Assembly: GCA_022592435.1 (NCBI GenBank)
Contig: JABYQS010000004.1
Location: 372,001 to 436,000, forward strand
Direction of reading: 5' to 3'
From: Cerioporus squamosus
Taxonomy: Eukaryota; Basidiomycota; Agaricomycetes; Polyporales; Polyporaceae
Length of the DNA: 64,000 bases
Shown: positions 11,337 to 23,436 of the stretch, piece after piece
Layout: each line of letters opens with the position of its first letter
Numbering within the stretch: the stretch's first letter is position 1
The notes under the pieces: generated by a model
Database searches by the model: none
Told to the model about the DNA's origin: nothing
The model's input: the letters and a program-made list of their open reading frames with translations, nothing else
Position numbers and translations under genes: made by a program

Positions 11337-13100
11337 TCACGCCATGGAGACGTCTCCATCCGCATCTGGCCGCGGCGCGCCCCGTTCGACCGAGTTGACC
11401 AGCTCCCGGCGCACCTCCTGGCTGATCTGCGGGTGCGGGTTCACGCGGATGACATCCAGGAGCGCGTCTTTCTGGTCTGGGGTAAGGTCAGACGCGTACC
11501 TGTCGTGCCAAAGCATGAGCAATCAGACAAGAACAAAGGCACGGGAACGCACCTCTGGCAGAAGACGAGGAGAGACTGGTGCCATAGGACGGGCAGCTTC
11601 TCCGCGTCGCCGGCTCGGCGCGCCTTGTACGTGTTGGAGAGGCGGATGAAGTGGAAGACGAGCGCGTCGACGACCTTGTACGGCAGCGCGTGCTTCTTGT
11701 CGAGGAGCACGCGGATGAAGAGGGAGTTTGCGCCTAGGAGTGGGGGTTAGTCTCTGCGGAGTGCCAGGCGTGCGTGCGAGGCATACCAGAGTAGTCCATG
11801 TTCGCTAAGCGCATGAGGGCAGCGGCGGAGTGGCCGAGCGGGATCTTGACCTTCGCCAGGACCGATGCCACAATAGCAGCCTCCTGGAGGGTACAGCCCG
11901 TCTATGTGCGAGTGTCAGACTTGAGGCTCCTGGATCGGAGGCTGAACTCACATTCAGCAGTGGGAACACGATCCCTTGAACACCGCGCCAGGCTTGTACA
12001 TCGCCCGTTTCAAGCTCTCATAGTAGTGCACGTTCAGCTTGCGGTGATTCTTACTGTTGCGCGCACCCTCGCGCGTCAACCGAATGTCTTCCCGGATAGC
12101 GTCCAGAAGAACAACCTCCAGGAACAGCCGCGCCTGTGGCGGCTTCATCTGAGATATGAATATCCGCGTGGCGGCGTGACATGCTTGCGGCGACCAGTTC
12201 TCGGGGTGCGTGAGCGCGAGTATACGGGACCATTGCGGCAGTGAGGGAATGATCTTGAAGGGCTTGGGGAGCGGACCCGACTTGTACCTGGTGAGCATCT
12301 GCCCGACTCTGTGTGGGATGAATATGTGCGCATCATACGCAGCACAGGACCACGACGCACTTTGAGTAGACTTCCACGACTTTCGGGTCCAGGCCGGCAG
12401 CCGGGTCTGGCGCACCACGGTCATGGTCTGCAGCGTCATAAGCGTCATTCAATGGCATGCAACAAGCGACGGGCAAGACTGACCATGCTGCTTTTCCTGC
12501 GCGACATCGGGCTTCCCAGACTCGAGGTTGTCTAGTTTGGAGAAGATAATGTCTGCGAGCGTTCTCCGCTCGCCCGCATTCGCGGGGAGCATCGCGTCGA
12601 GCGCTTTCATGTCATCTTCATCAACTTCCTGGGCATGCGCGTGTCATGCGGTGTGCGTAATGCGCTGGGAGGTCTTACTCACAATTTCTTCAATCTCCTC
12701 CGCGTCCTCGTTTTCGTACCGGTCGAGGTCGAGGTCGTCGTCATCTTCGGGAGCCGCGCCGCGTGGGACGGACAGGGCTTGCGCGTCCTCGGCATCGTCC
12801 TCGTCGTCCAGCTCCTTCTCCTCCAGCTCCTCTTGCTGGTCCCGGGCGAGCTCGAAGATGCGGCGCGAGGTCTTGGGGTCTAGGATCACCTATGCGAGAC
12901 GCGTTCAGCGGGAAGCAAGGCCGAGTGGAACCGTGCGGGCTCACTTCTCCGGACTCGTCGTCGTCGTCGTTTGCGCGGGACTTTCTGCGCTTGCCCGGCT
13001 GGGATACGCGGCCGTACTTTGCATAGACCTCGTCCTCGCCGAGCTGCACGTGCAGCGGGTCGTGCTTGGTTTTCGCGCTCGCTTTTGGAGCCTTGGGCAT
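11337..13100 (-). CDS. ENP1: Bystin/Enp1, 40S ribosome biogenesis factor (frame broken by one base as given)
   Basis: Eight exons: 12945..13100, 12683..12889, 12484..12628, 12361..12427, 11952..12308, 11787..11901, 11553..11733, 11337..11499. The total is 1391 nt, one short of a whole frame (463 residues if complete). Bystin is a nucleolar factor of the pre-40S particle needed for 20S pre-rRNA processing and export. An acidic/basic N-terminus ([15 protein letters not shown]) precedes the bystin domain: [78 protein letters not shown] and ADLTPDQ-like C-terminal helices. Inside exon 5, after ...AVFKG (about 11970-11975, a GGG run on the coding strand), the frame slips by one base and runs into a stop, whereas the other frame continues with the expected IVFPLLN. 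Splicing cannot repair this without losing conserved residues. It is divergent from UXS1, 284 bp apart. Confidence 0.9.
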
Positions 13101-13384
13101 TGCGGGTATCAGAAGAGTGAATGGGGAGGGAAGGAGGAGGAGTAAGCAGAGGCAGCAGCGGTCAGCAGAATTGGCGGAGGACGAGAGGCGATGTGAGTGC
13201 AGAAAAGTTGCAGATCTCGATCCGATTGGGCCGGGGCGCTGCCGAAAGCAGCAAGCAGCGCGAGTTTATAAGTAATTGACGGCGTTTGGGCTCTCTCGGA
13301 GTCTCTGTCTGCTCCTCGACGCGCCCTATCCCCGTCTGCATACATATAGCCCCCGCAGCCAGCCCGCTCCTCCATCCTGCCACC

Positions 13385-15097
13385 ATGTCGTCGCAGGCTG
13401 TCGCCCCGGTACGTGCCCCGCCACACGCCTCTCCGAGGCCCGTCATCTGACGCGCGACGCTTGTCCGTGTTCCTCCTTCATCCTGCGTCCCTGGACCCCC
13501 ATTCGCCCATTCAACCACACAAACCTTTGTCTGCGCCCGGATGCTTACAGGACCATTCTCAGATCCGCACCCTCGACAAGAACGGCGAGGTCATCCACAG
13601 TGTCGGCTTCCAGCGCTTCGGATTCGACTGCGAGGTCCCCCTCGATGTCCTCCGTTCCCTCTACCTCCGCCCCCACTACGTGATCACCGCGTCCCAGGGA
13701 GACGAGAGCAAGCAGGCTGAGGAGACTGAGCATGCAAAGTTCACAGGTGCCTACGGCGCGTACCAGTCCAAGTCCATCTTCCACCCGGACACCCAGTCCA
13801 TCTCCTACACCACCCTCTCCCGCTTCCCGCCCGTCAAGCTCCTCCCCCCTTCCCAACGCAAGCGCATCCTTGTCACTGGTGGCGCCGGCTTCGTTGGCTC
13901 TCACCTCGTCGACCGTCTCATGATCCTCGGTCATGAAGTCACCGTCCTCGACAACTTCTTCACCGGCTCCAAGACGACTGTCAGTCACTGGGTCGGCCAC
14001 CCGAATTTCGAGATGGTCCGCCATGATGTCGTTGAGCCCTTCATGATTGAGTGTGACCGTACGTCATATCCTCCTTTGGTTGTGACCACCACGTTTGACT
14101 CCTACTCGCAGAAATCTACCATCTTGCTTGCCCGGCCTCTCCGCCACACTACCAGTTCAACGCCGTAAAGACGATCAAGACGTCCTTTATGGGTACCCTG
14201 AACATGCTCGGTCTTGCGAAGCGTACAAAGGCGCGCTTCTTGATCACCTCAACATCAGGTATGATGCCCACTTGAGTTTCTCTAGCCACCCGGACGATTG
14301 CTCACGTCATGGCAGAGGTATATGGTGACCCCGAGGTCCACCCACAGCACGAAGACTAGTTAGTCTAGCTCGATCTCCTCATCTGCGCGTCATCTGACAC
14401 TTTGACAGCTGGGGACACGTTAACCCCATCGGCCCTCGTGCGTGCTACGACGAAGGTAAGCGTGTCGCGGAGACCTTGACGTATGGCTTCCACCGTCAAG
14501 ACGGTGTGGACATCCGTGTCGCCCGTATCTTCAACACCTACGGTGCGTCCCCTTCTGCCTTACAGTCTCCTTGCGTCGCTGATGATATCTTCTCAGGTCC
14601 TCGCAGTACGTATGCCTTTATGGAACACCATTCCTGCGTTGCTCACCATACTTGCAGTGAACCCCTTCGACGGTCGCGTCGTCTCCAACTTCATCGTCCA
14701 GGCCCTCCGCGGCGAGGACATGACCGTCTACGGCGACGGCAAGCAGACGCGCTCCTTCCAGTACATTCACGACCTCATTGACGGGCTCATCGCGCTCATG
14801 AACTCGGACGAGACACGCCCGGTGAACCTCGGGAACGGCGACGAGTTCACGATCGGGGACTTTGCGGAGCTCGTGCGCGAGATCGTCGAGAAGGTCCAGC
14901 GCGAGGACGGCGTCGAGCCGCAGCGCCGCGTCAACATCATCTACAAGCCGATGCCCATGGACGACCCCCAGAAGCGCCGTCCGGACACGACCCGCGCAAA
15001 GACGGTGCTCGACTGGCAGCCCCGCTGGACCGTGCGCATGGGCCTTGAGGAGATGGTGCGCTACTACAAGGCGAAGATGATCGAGGGCAGCTTGTGA
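13385..15097 (+). CDS. UXS1: UDP-glucuronate decarboxylase (UDP-xylose synthase)
   Basis: Seven exons: 13385..13408, 13551..14058, 14112..14258, 14316..14358, 14409..14542, 14597..14605, 14658..15097; 434 residues. It converts UDP-glucuronate to UDP-xylose with bound NAD, the xylose donor for basidiomycete glycans. It is an extended-SDR enzyme: [14 protein letters not shown] is the Gly-rich NAD loop, and ACYDEGKR carries the catalytic Tyr-x3-Lys. Further family motifs are [57 protein letters not shown] and [12 protein letters not shown]. Exon 6 has only nine nucleotides and encodes the PR of GPRMNPFDG, so skipping it would delete strictly conserved residues. There is no N-terminal membrane anchor, unlike animal UXS1, so the enzyme is probably cytosolic. 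Confidence 0.96.
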
Positions 15098-15672
15098 GCG
15101 CGATATACATAGATGCGGCGGGTGGGCAACCTGGACATGGACCTCCTCCTCTACTTTCTCTCTTCCCCTCCATTCCTCTCATCCACCTAGACGTCGTATC
15201 GTTGTGTCGAAGTCGAACCTGTCGTGTAGCAATGCTGTGTTGCGGACCTTGTTCTGGTTTCTCTGGTAGCTCTCTGAATCTGATCCTCTTGGTAGTAGAC
15301 CGCTTGGTGCGGTATAGACGAAGTAGTTACGCTTGACACATGACACACAACACACAACTCGCCAGTGGGGCATCTAGTAGTCTCTGCGTTAGGCAGGCAA
15401 AACGAAGCAATTAATGATCTATATCGACCCTATTCCCGTCGACAGGCGGGCGGGACCGCCTCTGTGTTCGTGATGTTTGTTTGCATGCGACTGCTCATGT
15501 TCGAGTCTAGATCAAGGCACGAAGGGCTTTCCCTTGCAACGCGCGCCCCATGCCGGCTGAGTTCCGTACTCGTGCTCAGTTTACTACACTGAAGCAAGGC
15601 TGGAGGCAGGACATGTACTGTAAGCTACTTTTGACACAATCTCGGTCGCCCTCAAGTGACAACCGACCCCAG
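15098..15672. other. Convergent 3' region between UXS1 and NOP9
   Basis: Nothing gene-like. It holds the 3' UTRs of two convergent genes and a mildly pyrimidine-rich segment after UXS1. Confidence 0.5.
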
Positions 15673-18664
15673 CTAATGCGCCTTCTTGCGCTTTTTGGGA
15701 CCCTTGTCCTCCTTGGGTGCCGACCGTATCGCGCCCAAGACGTCCGTCAGTTCCCTGTCCGCACCGCCGCCCTCCTCCCTGTCTTTCCTCTTTTTGCTCT
15801 TCTTCTCGCCCTTCTCGTCTTTTGGCTTGGTCGGCGCATGACCGGTCTCTTCTTTAGCTTTAGGCTTGTCCGCGGAGCCTAGCTCGGCCTTCTTGACCCT
15901 CTTGCCGAGCGTCGCATCGAAGAGCGCATCGATCTCGTCCTGCGGCTGCGCTTTGCCCTTGCCCTTGCCCTTGGGCTTGTCGGCGTTGACGGTGTCGGAG
16001 TGTTTTCTGGGCGAGTCCTCTGCAGCGGGAGCCCTGCCCGTGCCGTTCTTCGGCGCAGAGGCTGCAGGTGTGGGAGCAGGGGCAGGGGCCTTGGCCGCTG
16101 CCTGCATGCTCTTCCAGCGTTCCGGATCCCGCTGGAGGACGTGCAGATTGAGGTTGCGCGCAAAGAACTTGCCGTAGAACGACCCAGCGAGTGCGTGTTC
16201 GTGCGGTATCAGAGAGCGCGCGATCTTCTCCTGTGTGGAGGCGTGAGCTGAATGGTCGGTGCGAGCGCTCGGGACCGGGGACTACGAACGAACCTTGAGA
16301 TACGGGTCGGCGAATGCCCAGCACCGGTCGCCCACCCTACTGCCGATCCGGTCGTCGACGAGGACGTGATAGTGGCCGATGAAGGACATGACAAACTTCC
16401 GCTTCGCCTTGTATGGTACGGCAGGCGACTCGAGGACCGCGTCCAGCACACGCGAGCTTGTCGGGTGATGCGCCATCTCGGTCAGTTCGTCCAGATTGAG
16501 TGCCTGTAGACTGAACCGCCTCTCAGGATAAGATGCACTGCGCATGCGACATATATCCTACCTGTCCAGAACGGCCTCGTTGTGTGGGGAGGGCAGGCGG
16601 AGCATGGACTGAAGGAGGATCGCGCCTTGTGTCTTGGGCTCCAGGGGGTCGTCGGTTTTCCGCCGTTTGTGGCGCGGCTCCTCAGTCTCCTTCTCTTCGT
16701 CTTGCCCGGCCGAGGTAAGTGCACGCTGATAGTCCTGCAGAGCATGCGTGTGAGAGATGATGCCATGCATGCATTTGCTACCTACACTAACCTGAGAGGA
16801 CTTGAGCCGAAGAATGCAAGGTACAAGGAGAGGTTTGTTCTCTTCGGAGTCAAGCTCGAACGCATCGAGGATGAGCTGAGGCATTTCATTAGTGACTTCC
16901 CTAACTGAAGCTGCGGATGCTTACCTGAACGACGCCTTGTCCCTCGCTCTGCAGCACGATCGACCGGTCCACCAACGCACGCAAGACCCCAGTCCGTGCA
17001 TTCTCTGAAGTTCTGTCAGTTAAAACCTACCAGAATGGGTTCTATACCGATACTTACTGACGAACTTGCTCGCTACGCCGCGCAGTTCCTCCACTGTCGC
17101 CGCAAGCTGCTCAGCGCTCAACCGTTCGATGCCCTTAGCGACCACGAAGTTCGCGACCGGGTGAACGGCAAGCTTGGACAGTTTGCCAGAGAAGTATGTT
17201 CTCCAGAGAGTGTCGAAAGCAGGACCGGGTGATCGGCTAACGAGAGTTTCTAGCAAGTGCGAAGCTGTAGGGTCCCGGAGGAGTGTCATCAAGTAGTCAG
17301 ATTCGGGTACTTCTGCGCTCGGGTCTTCGTCTGTGAACAGAGACAGGTCTGTTAAACTGCTTTGGGGCATCAGGGATGGCGACTTACGAAGGGCCGTGAT
17401 CATTCCGACCAACACGCGGTCCATGAGGGAGCCTGGCTGGCCGGCCTGACCGTAGGCGGCTTCGAGTTCGAGCAGCATCTACCGTGAAGCGTTAACGTAC
17501 TCCGTCGGAACGGGCGAAACCAACTCTTACCTGTAGCACGGGACTCGCCACTTGGTTCGCCGCCAGAGCACGTACTTCATTCTCGTTAAGCTGCTCTCGA
17601 AGCGCACTGATGAAGTTCATTGCCGCTTTCCGGAACTCCTTCGGAGTTCTTCTAGAGGCGTTGTTGTGCGCATCTGCCTCGCCTTCGACGAATACAGATT
17701 TCATCGAGCCTTGGCGAGCTTTGTAAGCTGCACTCTTCTTGGAGCGGACCCCGGACGCAGACTTCCCACTATTGTCGTGCAGGGAGCCGAGAACGTCAGG
17801 CGCGAGGAGGAGCAGAAGGGCGCGGACTACGTGTGAGGCGAACGGGTCCATAATGAGAGAGCAGATGGAAGGTGACAGCTCCTGTCGAGTAATCAATGCC
17901 CGAATCAAGAGAGTGGGTTATGTGATATACCTCGCAAGTATCGAGGGTCAGCTGCGTCAATGTCCGCAACTCGCCCTCGTCCTCTCCGGACTCTGGTGTT
18001 GGAGGGAAGACTCCTCGCGACTCTCGGGATACCGTCTCGGTAGCGACGGTGAGCAACGTTTGGATAACGTGGGAGGCGAAGCGATGCTTGCTCAGTTGCT
18101 CAAGTCTACGGTACTGCAATCAGTTGAGACGCGCAACGACAGGGTGTGGGCAGCGGAGACTCACGAGCCGGTCAACCTGTCCAGGAACACGCGTCGGACG
18201 AAGTCATCCATAGAGTGTATCATCCGTTCGAGGATGGTAGAGCAGTCCGGATCCGTCGCAAGCTGCTTCTCCTTCCCAGACATCTCCTGCAGCGCGGCCA
18301 CAAAGAACAGACGGCGGTCTATGCGGCGTGTTTCAGGACACGGTTCTGCAGCAGCAGGGAGCAACGGCTTACCTTCGTTTGGATCGACATCCTCGTCTGC
18401 CTCCACCTCTGGCCTCGTCTCCTGCCATTCGCGTATCTGCACGTCGACAGTGCGGAAGTATGCCTTGACCTCGGCATCCACGTAACCAAACGGTGCGTTC
18501 TGGTCAACGCCTGAATCTTCCCGAGCAGGAACTATCCAGGACGGGCCGGCAGCATCTGCCTGGTCTTCTTCATGTTGAGGGACATATTCCTCTTGCTGCA
18601 CAGGGGGTTCATCCTCAGCCTTCTTCTTATGCTTCTTGCCTCGTTTCCTGTTCTCTCTGGGCAT
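15673..18664 (-). CDS. NOP9: Nucleolar Pumilio-family protein NOP9
   Basis: Eleven exons: 18373..18664, 18165..18318, 17931..18105, 17531..17881, 17388..17478, 17058..17330, 16925..17004, 16792..16875, 16562..16734, 16294..16510, 15673..16230; 815 residues. NOP9 is a PUF-repeat RNA-binding protein of the nucleolus that protects the 20S pre-rRNA site D region during 40S maturation. It starts [15 protein letters not shown] (nucleolar-type basic tract). It then shows PUF-like repeats: [122 protein letters not shown]. It ends in a Lys-rich disordered tail ([19 protein letters not shown]). Several introns have lengths divisible by three, so an unspliced reading stays open. They were removed because donors and acceptors are good and the joined protein is the conserved one. 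Start codons of NOP9 and CTU1 are 142 bp apart. Confidence 0.93.
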
Positions 18665-18806
18665 TGCGGAGTCAGGCTACCAAACAAGCAAGCAGAGAGT
18701 GTGGAGGTCCCAGATAGAAAAGCTCAGTGTATATGGGCGCTTGAAAGCCACAAATTCCTCGACGCAAACCCGATCAGGACGGAGAACTTGCACCCGAACG
18801 TCGATC
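18665..18806. promoter_or_regulatory. Compact bidirectional promoter NOP9 / CTU1
   Basis: Only 142 bp separate the two divergent start codons, so the two genes must share most regulatory sequence. I did not find a clear TATA box or a named factor site. The inference rests on spacing alone. Confidence 0.55.
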
Positions 18807-20205
18807 ATGCCTCCCCGCACTTGCGCTCTCTGCAACGACGCCCGGGCCATCCTCAAACGACCGAAGACTGGGCAACAAATATGCAAGGAATGTTTCTTCT
18901 ACGTGTTCGAGACCGAGGTACACAACACAATCACCGAGGCGCGTTTGTTCAAGCCAGGCGATCGGGTCGCTATTGGTGCTTCGGGGGGCAAAGGTATGTA
19001 TGCAGCTCGAGTTATCGCAGACGAATGCTGAACGAAATCCATCACAGACTCTACAGTTCTTGCGCATGTGATGAAGACTTTGAATGAACGATACAAGTAC
19101 GGATTGGAGTTGTTCCTGCTATCCATAGACGAAGGAATCACGGGCTACCGGGATGACTCCCTCGAGGTAAGCAGTAACCTTCACTCGACTCCAAAACCTG
19201 CAACTCATGCCTTCACCAGACAGTGAAGCGGAACCAACAGCAATATGATATGCCACTCAAGATCCTGTCTTATGACGAGCTGTACGGCTGGACCATGGAC
19301 GCAATAGTGGCGCAGATCGGGAAGAAAAACAACTGCACGTTCTGCGGCGTCTTCAGGAGACAAGCTCTGGACAGAGGTGCTGCACTTCTGAACGTCGACC
19401 ACATAGTAACGGGACACAACGCGGACGATATCGCGGAGACTGTCCTGATGAACAGTACGCCCTCTCAGTAGACCCACCGACTTTCCTTCTATGACACCGT
19501 CTGTCTCCAGTCATGCGCGGGGACATCGCGCGCCTTGGTCGATGTACCTCAATATGTACACAGGGCGAGGATACGATCAAGCGGTCTAAACCATTCAAGT
19601 ACGCCTACGAGAAGGAGATCGTCATGTATGTGTTTGATCCTCGGTGTCGTGAAGTGCGTCGCTGACTATCCTTTCGATAGGTATGCATACTTCAAGAAAC
19701 TCGACTACTTCTCAACAGAGTGCATATACTCTCCCGACGCATACAGAGGTCACGCAAGAGCGTTCCTGAAGGACCTCGAAGCTGCCCGCCCAAGTGCCAT
19801 CATCGATATCATCCACTCCGGAGAGGCCTTCGAGATCAAAGAGGACGTGAAGGCGACACAGAAGCTCCAGCGTACGTCTTCGTCTGTCTGCTCCTCCGGC
19901 GACTGCTCATCCCCGTTCTAGAGACATGTCGACGATGTGGTTACATGTCCAGCAACGAACTCTGCAAAGCCTGCACTCTACTCGAAGGGCTGGAGCGCGG
20001 GATGGCAACAGCCGCAGTGGTATGTACCCTCGATGCTCGTCCGAGTCCCCAAGTTCATAGCTTGACATTCTCCTAGACCGACCGAGCGCGAAGGAGGCTA
20101 GATGCCGATGGTCCAGTTCCAGAGAATCTCCGGACGATACCCTTGTTCCAGCTACCAACTACCCTCCGGCAGAACGCTGCGACAGCTGTAGAAGCAACGT
20201 CTTGA
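18807..20205 (+). CDS. NCS6: Cytoplasmic tRNA 2-thiolation protein 1
   Basis: Seven exons: 18807..18993, 19048..19166, 19220..19454, 19511..19625, 19681..19871, 19922..20019, 20077..20205; 357 residues. Ncs6/Ctu1 activates U34 of tRNA-Lys, tRNA-Glu and tRNA-Gln by adenylation and inserts sulphur delivered by Urm1, working with Ncs2/Ctu2. The PP-loop ATPase signature SGGKDS is created exactly across the first splice junction (about residues 59-64). N-terminal zinc cysteines ([14 protein letters not shown]) and a C-terminal pair ([17 protein letters not shown]) flank the domain. Other family motifs: [58 protein letters not shown]. Length is normal for fungal CTU1. Confidence 0.96.
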
Positions 20206-21336
20206 CTCTTCATACAGCGGTCATGGATTGTACGATTGCGATGTAGCCATCTTCGCCGATGCATGTAGCCATAGCCTCCCTCCTGCACTAAATGCACGCT
20301 CCTCCTGGATCAATCTTTGTCACGCTTTGAGTCGATCCGACGACTACCGGACTCACACTCGAACAGAAAGATTACCTCGCGAGCAGTCCCGCCAGCTGAG
20401 GGGTGCGCGAAGCCCAAACGATCATCAATGACATTAACGAGAGACATCCACGCATCTAGCAAGTAGTTTTCTCTATGTACGGGAATATACGTGAATACGG
20501 GAAATAACTGAAGCACAGCTGCTAGCGGCGGTGGGAATAATGTGACGATATGGGGATATGAGGGGATATTATGTACCGACTATAGCTGCGGTGCCACCTC
20601 CAGAGTCGCGAGCGCGAGTCGGGGAGGAAGGTGGCATCCGCGCAATCCTACAGGTATCATTCATCAAGGTGGGGGGCATAACGGTGGGAGGGTAACTGAG
20701 ATGCGGAATATGAGATGGTTGAGTATGCGTAGGTATGTGTGAGTGGGTTGGGCGGGCGAGAATGTAACGAGACGGATCATGACCTGGAACGGTAAGCGAG
20801 AGACGCATGATGGGGGAGGGTAACACCGACACGGAGTGATGCTGATAGGAGATGTAAGTATACGTACGTAGTGGTACACTGGGCGAGCTTGCAACATGCA
20901 ACATGCAACAGACACACTGACACACGCCGCCCGGGCCTCGGGGTTCGCGCGCGCACGTCCTGCAACATGGATGATGGCGGCCGGGCACGGACGCGGACAC
21001 GGACAGGGTACGAGAAGCGTGAGCCCGGATGAGGTAAGATGAGGAGTATACGTAGAGATGGGGGAAAGACAGACGATGAACGAGCCCGGAAGGACAGAGC
21101 GACGGTGACAGTGCAAGCAAGCGGCCGATGAAATGGATCCAGATGGAGATGGAGGGATGTGGGATAGGCGAATAAATGAGGATAGATACGCCGGGGCGCG
21201 AGCCGAGGTGAGGGATGGGTGGCGTCAGCGGCGGCGGGGAAGAGGCACCAGGCAGCAGACGTCGAGGAGCGAGAGAGCGAGCGAGTCCGAGTCGGAGACC
21301 GGGGAGAAAGGGCAACCAGGCGCGCGCATTGACAAG
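20206..21336. other. 1.1 kb convergent intergenic region with low-complexity DNA
   Basis: Gene-free on both strands as far as I can tell. It contains a short tandem array of a gcaacat heptamer (three copies near 20890-20910) and purine-rich, GGAC/GAGATGG-like degenerate repeats between about 20960 and 21320. CTU1 and the hydrolase-fold gene converge here. Confidence 0.5.
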
Positions 21337-23436
21337 CTACCGTGGCAGGAGCCTCCGCTGCAGGCTGGTCCCGGCTCCAGAGGCGATGACCTTCGCCATC
21401 GAGCCCTTGATGACATGTTTGTCGGCTGGGCTCTGGGGAAGGACGGTTGCGCGGCGAATGCGCGCGACCTGCTGCAGTTCCTGCGTCACGGGCTCCGAGG
21501 GCACGAACAGCGGCGACTCGTGCTCTATCGGCATCGCGGCGCGCCTTATCGTCCGCCGCCTGTCCTTGCTCGGGTCAAGGAGGCGGTCTGTCAGCTGCTT
21601 GGCGTCTAAGAGAACGTATGGTGAGCGATGAGCCTGCTTGGACACGAAGAGGAGGCACCAGGTAAACGGGCGGGTGGATGCATGTGCGGTGACGGGAGAC
21701 ACTCGGGGAACAGAGGATACGTACTCGCGTAGGAGAACCCGTCGGTACTGGAGTCGAGCCAGTGTTCGTCCTTGCGCTCGGAGTACCTGGAATGTCAGCA
21801 GTCAAAACGTTGTTTGCTAACCGACGATGGTCGTGACGACCGGAATCAGGAGGCGAGATCACGTACTTGCGCAGCGGCCGACCGTCGGGGGCAAGTGGTG
21901 AGAGCGCGGTCTGCAGACCCTCCGAGTAGATATGGTAGAGCTCTTCTTGACTCTTGCGCACTTCCTCTGTTACACAGCAGAATGAAAGCGGGGAGGCGGG
22001 GTCCCGTTCAGATATGCTGGGATCATCCCGGAACTCGGCGAGCTGGTCAAGCGCAATCCTCATCCGGTCCGCTAGCGACATTGTGGGTTCATTGAGGTCG
22101 CTACGTGCCGGTGGTTGGCGGACGAGGAACTTGTTAAGAACTTGGTTGACAATCGACGCGGAGAGAACGGTGAGGTATCCGTGCATCGCTGCAGGCACAA
22201 GTAATCGCGATGAGCATGCTATGGAGGCTTCTGGGAGGAAGATGCATACCTTTCACCGGGAACAGCTGTGCACCGTTGGGCACGTTCACAAGCAGATTGC
22301 GAAGCTGCTGTGCATGTTCCATGGGATGCGTTGCACTCCGCTCCGCCTGGTAGGAACTCTGAGAATGATGCAGGTACAGTGTACAGCATATACGCACCTG
22401 AATAATGAGGACTGGACATCGCACATTCGCGAGTTCGTCTGCGGACATGGGTGTCCTCTGGGAGACAGCCGAGTTATAGTCAAAGACCTTCGTAGACGGG
22501 AGATTACTCACATTGAGGACGAGGTTCAAGTTGGTGATTACATGTGTTCGCCGGAACGGCGGATAGTGTACCTCCCAGAACGCGACAAGCTGGCGCGTCT
22601 CATTCAGCCCGAGTCTTGGAGGAATGGTTTCTCAGACGTACCTCATCTATTACATCTGGATGTGCATCCTGCGACGCGTTCGGCTTGAGCACTGGGGAAT
22701 ACTTGCACCGCCCGAGGAGATGGTTCACGTACCGCGGCATAGCTATTCACAAGTTCCTTGCAGGCGGTTTCGAAGGACTCCAGGTCCTCGGCATAGCACC
22801 AGAGATGCGCGAGCTCTTCTAGTGCATCGAAGACGGACTTCAACCTGGATCGACGTGAGCACTGATGGGAACGAAGCCGCTCGAACGAGGCACGTACTCG
22901 GTCTGCGGGGTCACATTGCAGAGCGTCAAACTCAAACAGAGTTCTGGAAAGCTGTCCGAACCGCGACGATCAGAGCGGGATTTGCGGGTGGAAAGTCCCC
23001 GCACTCACAGTGTGGCGAAGCGCAGTGCGGTCCAGGTGTACAGTTCTGGCGCGAAGATATGTGCGGGGGGAAGACGGAGGTGCTGATTGCGTTCGCGCGC
23101 GTTCAACGGAGGGAAGCTGGACGCAAGGGGAGCATGGGAACTCACGTAGAAGCAGTGGGCCAAGTCCGCGGCCGCCACCCACAGATCATGACGTCCTGTG
23201 GGCCTGAAGAGCGACTTGCCGGTCGTGCGGGTGTCAAAGACGATGATATTGAAGTTCGCATTCAGGCGGGGGTCGTCGAGCTGCGGGTGTGTCCAGGTCG
23301 AGTCCAGGAAGAGCGGGTGCAGCATGACCAGCGTGGGCTTCTCTGGATCGAAGCCGCTGACGGTGCCGGCAGGGGCATTGGTGTTGTACCAGATAGCGGA
23401 GTAGTCGTCCGAGGAGACGAGGTCGACGTACGGCAT
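21337..23436 (-). CDS. Alpha/beta-hydrolase-fold protein, probable loss of the usual Ser nucleophile
   Basis: Eleven exons: 23146..23436, 23009..23082, 22898..22951, 22733..22844, 22642..22668, 22512..22589, 22398..22457, 22250..22346, 21867..22188, 21725..21786, 21337..21605; 481 residues. The first 260 residues follow the alpha/beta-hydrolase plan. PTLVMLHPLFLDSTW carries the HPxFLD oxyanion-type turn, FNIIVFDTRTTGKS the next strand and turn, then ALRFATLFPELCLSLTLCNV, VRCPVLIIQAERSATHP (acid strand) and an AMHGYLTVLSA segment with the His. The position where GxSxG is expected reads APELY, with no serine. The C-terminal 200 residues are charged and not part of the fold. Substrate is unknown, and it is likely a basidiomycete-specific subfamily. 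The last intron (119 nt) was set by frame and a good branch/acceptor. Confidence 0.8.
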
